A stretch of 15,781 nt of DNA. Origin: Candidatus Saccharimonadota bacterium (lineage in GTDB: Bacteria; Patescibacteriota; Saccharimonadia; Saccharimonadales; Saccharimonadaceae). Shown here piece after piece: positions 12,868-15,781 of the stretch. Location: assembly GCA_027451185.1 (NCBI GenBank), contig DAIDJW010000010.1, positions 1 to 15,781 of the forward strand, in the 5' to 3' direction. The notes beneath the pieces are model-generated. The model was not told the DNA's origin. It was given only the letters and a program-made list of their open reading frames with translations, and searched no databases. Numbering within the stretch: the stretch's first letter is position 1; every line of letters starts with the position of its first letter. The position numbers and the translations under genes are program-made.

Positions 12868-13764
12868 TTATAGCTGGCCGCCGCCGGTGGCCAAAATTAG
12901 CAACAGCATGACAATCATAACACCGACAAGCGTGTAAGCTCCGTGATGTACTTTCCAGCTGTCACGCCATGGCTTAGGTAGTTTTTTGCGATAAGCTTGG
13001 GCGGCCATGGCGACGAACGCCACCAGCACCAGCAACGCCATTACACCGATTGAAGCTGGGCTTAAGGACTGAATCGCACTACCAAAGTAAGTTAGTGGGT
13101 TGTTTGAGTTATCGTTAGTCGATGAGACGTTAAAGACTGGCGCTATTTGCAGGCCTGGGCTAGCCGGCTGCCCGTATTCCGCCACAACCAAAGTTGTCAC
13201 TCGCCCACTCAGAACGCCATCAACCACGGCAAACCCGACATCAACATATTTATCGTCTAACACGTTAGCGCGATGTGTCGGTGAATTCATCCAGGCGGCC
13301 ACAGTAGCGTCGGCGGTGGGATAGTTTTTAGCTAGATTCTCACCGGCGCTTTGATAATTGTAGCCAACTTGAGCAAACCAATACCATGGCGTAATGCCAC
13401 TTGGCGAGGTGTGGGCCCAATAGTTGTGCTTGAACATATCATTAGCTTTCAGAAATGCCGCCTGCGACAACTGTTGATTCTCGACTAAATCACCTAGACC
13501 CGCTTTTTCGCGCTCTCTGTTGGTATCGGCTACTAGCTGAGATGTCGTGATATTCGATGTACTACCGAGTACCGCCCATTGGCCGGTCGTCATCAGACCA
13601 TAGCTAATTTGAATGATTAACGACAATACCGCTACTAGAGCCAGTCCTCGCCAGCGAATTAAGTGTGGTCGGTAGTTATTACCCTTGTGTGGCACAAAGA
13701 TATGCTTTGCGTGATGAGCCAGCGTACGGCGTCTGGTTGGTTTATGATATGTCTGTTTAACCAT
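12868..13764 (-). CDS. Membrane-anchored CAP/SCP-domain extracellular protein
   Basis: The product is 298 residues from ATG 13764; a longer in-frame TTG at 13794 lies upstream of a TATACT box (13785-13790) and is disfavoured. The basic N-terminal tail (KPTRRRTLAHHAKH) is followed by a membrane helix at 40-57. An extracellular CAP domain of the YkwD type spans about 74-200, with NREREKAGL, the His of HTSPSG at 118, GENLA at 141-145, SPTHRANVL at 161-169 and VAEYGQP at 194-200. A linker leads to two more helices at about 238-257 and 276-292. The pattern of one helix, an outside CAP domain and then two C-terminal helices makes it a fixed surface protein, not a secreted one. CAP proteins bind lipids or act in host or cell interaction, but the role here is unknown. 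The GGAGG upstream is 15 nt away and may not be used. Confidence 0.85.
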   Translation of the reverse strand: MVKQTYHKPTRRRTLAHHAKHIFVPHKGNNYRPHLIRWRGLALVAVLSLIIQISYGLMTTGQWAVLGSTSNITTSQLVADTNREREKAGLGDLVENQQLSQAAFLKANDMFKHNYWAHTSPSGITPWYWFAQVGYNYQSAGENLAKNYPTADATVAAWMNSPTHRANVLDDKYVDVGFAVVDGVLSGRVTTLVVAEYGQPASPGLQIAPVFNVSSTNDNSNNPLTYFGSAIQSLSPASIGVMALLVLVAFVAMAAQAYRKKLPKPWRDSWKVHHGAYTLVGVMIVMLLLILATGGGQL

Positions 13765-13805
13765 TACGTATTGCTTATGCCTCCAGTATAGCAAGTTTTG
13801 TGCTT

Positions 13806-13840
13806 ATTAAAAACGACCTTTATTTCAGGCCGTTTTTAAT
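13806..13840 (-). terminator. Hairpin terminator upstream of the CAP gene
   Basis: ATTAAAAACG (13806-13815) pairs perfectly with CGTTTTTAAT (13831-13840). An inner CCT/AGG step lies across a one-base mismatch, with loop TTATTTC. The T-rich arm works on both strands, so it could end minus-strand transcripts from 13851-14700 and block read-through into the CAP gene. Confidence 0.7.
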
Positions 13841-13850
13841 TTCTGGATTA

Positions 13851-14056
13851 TTATGATTCTTCAGAATTGCGCCTATAGCCAGCAATCAACCACCAGGCAA
13901 TAGCCACCAAGACTGCTAGCGCGGCCCTTTGTGTTTGCGCGCCTTCGATTGTGGCGTACTAACATCTCCCTTTGGTGGATAATCCACCGCCCCACCAAAA
14001 CTTAAAGTTTCACCTGCATCTAAGCTTAGCGTAGCACCAATTAAAACAACTAGCAA
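13851..14056 (-). pseudogene. Possible frameshifted small membrane-protein gene
   Basis: Two short minus-strand frames join head to tail. The first opens with TTG at 14054-14056 and runs 46 codons to TAG at 13916-13918 (LVVLIGATLSLDAGETLSF...VDYPPKGDVSTPQ). The second is in the -1 frame and overlaps it from about 13960. It gives an Ala/Val/Trp-rich helix (AALAVLVAIAWWLIAGYRR) and stops at TAA 13851-13853, 11 nt before a terminator hairpin. A hydrophobic start, a polar middle and a C-terminal helix with a basic stop-transfer would make one sensible 65-70-residue protein if a single-base frameshift lay near the AAAGGG run at about 13923-13932. It could also be a decayed gene or an assembly error. 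I do not recognise the family. Confidence 0.35.
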
Positions 14057-14089
14057 TGAAATTTGCTAGAAACTGTGATAAATGTCACA
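14050..14089. promoter_or_regulatory. Two adjacent palindromes, one of perfect CRP-site form
   Basis: CTAGCAA-TGAAAT-TTGCTAG (14050-14069) has perfect 7-bp arms. TGTGA-TAAATG-TCACA (14074-14089) has exactly the TGTGA-N6-TCACA form of a CRP/FNR-family operator. They lie 4 nt apart, between the stop of the zincin gene (14099) and the possible frameshifted ORF. They could be operators or small mRNA hairpins. Confidence 0.4.
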
Positions 14090-14098
14090 ACAGCTCGA

Positions 14099-14473
14099 CT
14101 AGTTATTCTCTAGGCGGTGAATATCAGCGTGATTCAAGCCGTAATAATGAGCGATTTCGTGCCACAAGGTGTGTTTAATTTGCTCAAACAACTCGGTTTC
14201 ATTATGAACAATCATTAAAATCGACTTCTTAAAAAGCGTGATTTTGTCGGGCAACACAAAACTATACCCCGCCCCGCGTTTGGTCAGCGGAATTCCTTCG
14301 TAAAGTCCCAATAAAATACTACCAGCGCGCAAACCCGACTTTTGCGCCTGGTATTCGTCTGGCCAGTCAGCATAAACAATCGCGACATTGTCGAGACCTT
14401 TAATATATTGCTGCGGCAGTTCATCCATTGCTCGACTAATTAGCCGGTCAAATTCCTGGTCGGAAACTTCCAT
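14099..14473 (-). CDS. Minimal zincin-like metallopeptidase (Zincin_1 / DUF1025-like)
   Basis: This 124-residue cytoplasmic-looking protein ends in the zinc motif HEIAHYYGLNH at residues 105-115. This is an HExxHxxGxxH arrangement with Glu106 as the catalytic base and three possible His ligands. The upstream part fits the short Zincin_1 family: a VAIVYADWPDEYQ strand, a GSILLGLYEGIPLT turn, a KITLFKKSI strand and the helix leading to the motif. There is no signal peptide. It lies 14 nt after the acidic 67-residue gene, so the two probably form an operon. No good Shine-Dalgarno is visible. Substrates are unknown. The active-site residues are intact, so a real peptidase is likely. Confidence 0.85.
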   Translation of the reverse strand: MEVSDQEFDRLISRAMDELPQQYIKGLDNVAIVYADWPDEYQAQKSGLRAGSILLGLYEGIPLTKRGAGYSFVLPDKITLFKKSILMIVHNETELFEQIKHTLWHEIAHYYGLNHADIHRLENN

Positions 14474-14487
14474 ATATATAGTATGAC

Positions 14488-14691
14488 CTATTCGTCGTCG
14501 AACTTAAACCAACTTGGGTCTTTTTCAAGATCATTAACAATGGTGGTCCACTCACGGTCGAGTTCTTCGCCGTTAAGATTATCTTTTAACGAAATAGTCT
14601 CGTCTTGGTCGTATTGATCCAGGTCGCTATCATCGGTACCGTCATTTTTGGGATCGACTGGTTGAAGTTGTAGATATTTTAGAATCGACAT
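14488..14691 (-). CDS. Small acidic protein of unknown function
   Basis: This 67-residue protein is very rich in Asp and Glu. It has a short hydrophobic start (MSILKYLQLQPV), a low-complexity acidic middle (DGTDDSDLDQYDQDET) and a C-terminal EWTTIVNDLEKDPSWFKFDDE. Its charge and small size suggest a disordered binding partner or inhibitor. Its partner could be the downstream peptidase, but that is inference from position only. I do not recognise a family. A TTGACA-bearing promoter upstream supports it as a real gene. Confidence 0.7.
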   Translation of the reverse strand: MSILKYLQLQPVDPKNDGTDDSDLDQYDQDETISLKDNLNGEELDREWTTIVNDLEKDPSWFKFDDE

Positions 14692-14728
14692 GTTGTTTAA
14701 CTTTTTGTTTTAATTTAGCAGTGACCTT

Positions 14729-14757
14729 ATTTAAGCATAACTAATACAAAATGTCAA
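14729..14757 (-). promoter_or_regulatory. Promoter of the acidic protein and zincin genes
   Basis: A perfect TTGACA (14752-14757), a 17-nt spacer and TTAAAT (14729-14734, 4 of 6) read on the minus strand. The leader would be about 30 nt of A-rich sequence with no clear Shine-Dalgarno. Confidence 0.5.
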
Positions 14758-14776
14758 TACTCAGGGTAAGCGTTCA

Positions 14777-15781
14777 CTACGACAGACTTTTTTCGAGAGA
14801 AACTGTCAGCGCTGCGCCGTCAACTTTGACGTCGGCCTTAAAGCTATATTCGCTGTTGCCCAGTTCCAGCGCCAAGGTTTCGGTTTTAATAGTTTCGGCG
14901 TGCTCAGCTATGGCGGCTGTCAGTTCTTCGTCGGCGGTGCTTAGGCTTAAACTAATCCGGTCGTCAACGTTCAAACCGGCGTCTTTGCGAGCGTTTTGCA
15001 CCACGCGCACCACTTCGCGCATCAAACCTTCGCGCTTTAATTCTGGCGTCATGGTTTTATCCAGCACCACCAGTTCGACGCCTTCGGCGCCAGCATATTC
15101 AACCGACTTAACATTCACCTCTTCGGCAATCATGTTTTCGTAATATGGGTCGAGTTTTTGGCCGGTGTAACTTAGTTTGCTTAGCGGCTGGCGGATTTTC
15201 ACTTGTGCCTCGTCGTCACTCTTAAACATACGCAGCGCCAAGCCCTGCTCGATAATCTTGCGAGCTTCGGCCATAAAGGTTAGCGTGGCTTCGTCGATCG
15301 AATAGTTGGTCGGCCAATTTAACAAATGGACCGATTCGTTGCCGCCACCTAATTTTTGGTAAAGCTCTTCGGCCAGGAATGGCACGAACGGCGCTAAGAT
15401 AACCGACAATTTTATCAGCACATAATGCAGTGTTCGATAGGCGTCATTTTTGTCACCGTCATCTTCCGATTTCCAAAAACGGCGGCGCGAACGGCGGACA
15501 TACCAGTTTGAGGCGTCGTCAATAAACGGCAGCACTTCGGCCATAGCCTCGGGAATGTTATAGGCGTCCATATGCTCGGTGACGTGTTGATTCAGCTGGT
15601 GAACCCGTGACACGATCCATTTGTCGAGCGGATTAGTTAAATCATCGGGGTTGAGGGTAAATGGTTTTTCCGGGTCAAATTCCCAACCGTCAACTTCGGC
15701 GTACATCGTAAAGAAGTCGTACATGTTCCACACCATACTCAGCTTGCGTGCAACGTCGCTCACGTCCTTGTCTTGCAAACT
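14777..15781 (-). CDS. ileS: Isoleucyl-tRNA synthetase, C-terminal part (truncated by window edge)
   Basis: The last 334 residues of a class Ia synthetase are present; the N-terminus and catalytic HIGH/KMSKS core lie beyond the window. The visible part is the anticodon-binding helical bundle. It contains DKWIVSRVHQLNQHVTEHMDAYNIPEAM, SNWYVRRSRRRFWK and VILAPFVPFLAEELYQKL. It is followed by the DUF5915-type tail (VKIRQPLSKL, LKREGLMREVVRVVQNARKDAGL, RISLSLS). The WYVRRSRRRFW motif together with that tail marks the eukaryote-like IleS2 clade, not the E. coli type, which has a C-terminal zinc finger. TAG ends the gene about 20 nt from the promoter of the acidic-protein gene. Confidence 0.93.
   Translation of the reverse strand, partial: SLQDKDVSDVARKLSMVWNMYDFFTMYAEVDGWEFDPEKPFTLNPDDLTNPLDKWIVSRVHQLNQHVTEHMDAYNIPEAMAEVLPFIDDASNWYVRRSRRRFWKSEDDGDKNDAYRTLHYVLIKLSVILAPFVPFLAEELYQKLGGGNESVHLLNWPTNYSIDEATLTFMAEARKIIEQGLALRMFKSDDEAQVKIRQPLSKLSYTGQKLDPYYENMIAEEVNVKSVEYAGAEGVELVVLDKTMTPELKREGLMREVVRVVQNARKDAGLNVDDRISLSLSTADEELTAAIAEHAETIKTETLALELGNSEYSFKADVKVDGAALTVSLEKSLS

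Noticed and set aside
1..15781. Code 25 (UGA as glycine)
   Set aside because: Family-length proteins are obtained with the standard code and none needs an in-frame UGA; only the absence of UGA stops is notable.

Overview
The window looks like a core chromosomal segment of a streamlined, ultra-small bacterium of the Candidate Phyla Radiation (Patescibacteria), most likely Saccharibacteria (TM7). This is inferred from protein flavour and gene order: a C-minus type L31, a short Thermus-sized EF-Ts, an IleS2-type isoleucyl-tRNA synthetase, a reduced rpsB-tsf-frr-uppS-rseP cluster without pyrH, cdsA or dxr, and many small lineage-specific proteins. Composition is about balanced GC, with one clearly GC-rich insert (gam). 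All 21 stop codons I could read are TAA or TAG; none is TGA.

Layout. Positions 1-4560 (minus strand) hold one operon, transcribed from an extended -10 promoter at 4526-4555: rpsB, tsf, an unknown small gene, frr, uppS, rseP and a truncated membrane gene resembling a CPBP protease. Positions 4580-5510 hold a tiny gene with a nearly leaderless promoter and, divergent from it, a GC-rich Mu Gam-like DNA-end-binding protein gene that ends in its own terminator. Positions 5500-8990 hold an unknown helical protein (minus) divergent from rpmE (L31), then prfA (release factor 1) and prmC, which methylates release factors. Positions 8984-10485 hold a polytopic membrane protein divergent from signal peptidase I. 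Positions 10490-12128 hold parB and parA (minus).

Positions 12204-12488 carry no gene. They hold two back-to-back, inverted, roughly 142-nt structured modules between parA and rplU. Each has a perfect 22-24 bp outer stem enclosing two hairpins. The stem sequences differ completely between the modules, but the architecture, one hairpin apex and one linker are conserved. This is the best candidate here for an undescribed element.

Positions 12489-15781 (all minus) hold rplU (L21), a membrane-anchored CAP-domain protein, a frameshifted small ORF with two flanking palindromes, a minimal zincin metallopeptidase, an acidic small protein and the C-terminal part of ileS.

Regulation. Several genes (4754, 6351, prmC, and nearly rpmE, prfA and lepB) have TATAAT-type -10 boxes only 6-11 nt before the start codon, implying leaderless or almost leaderless mRNAs. 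rpsB and rplU instead have true leaders with Shine-Dalgarno sequences. Most of the window serves translation (S2, EF-Ts, RRF, L31, RF1, PrmC, L21, IleS), with envelope functions (UppS, RseP, LepB, CAP) and chromosome segregation (ParAB) alongside.
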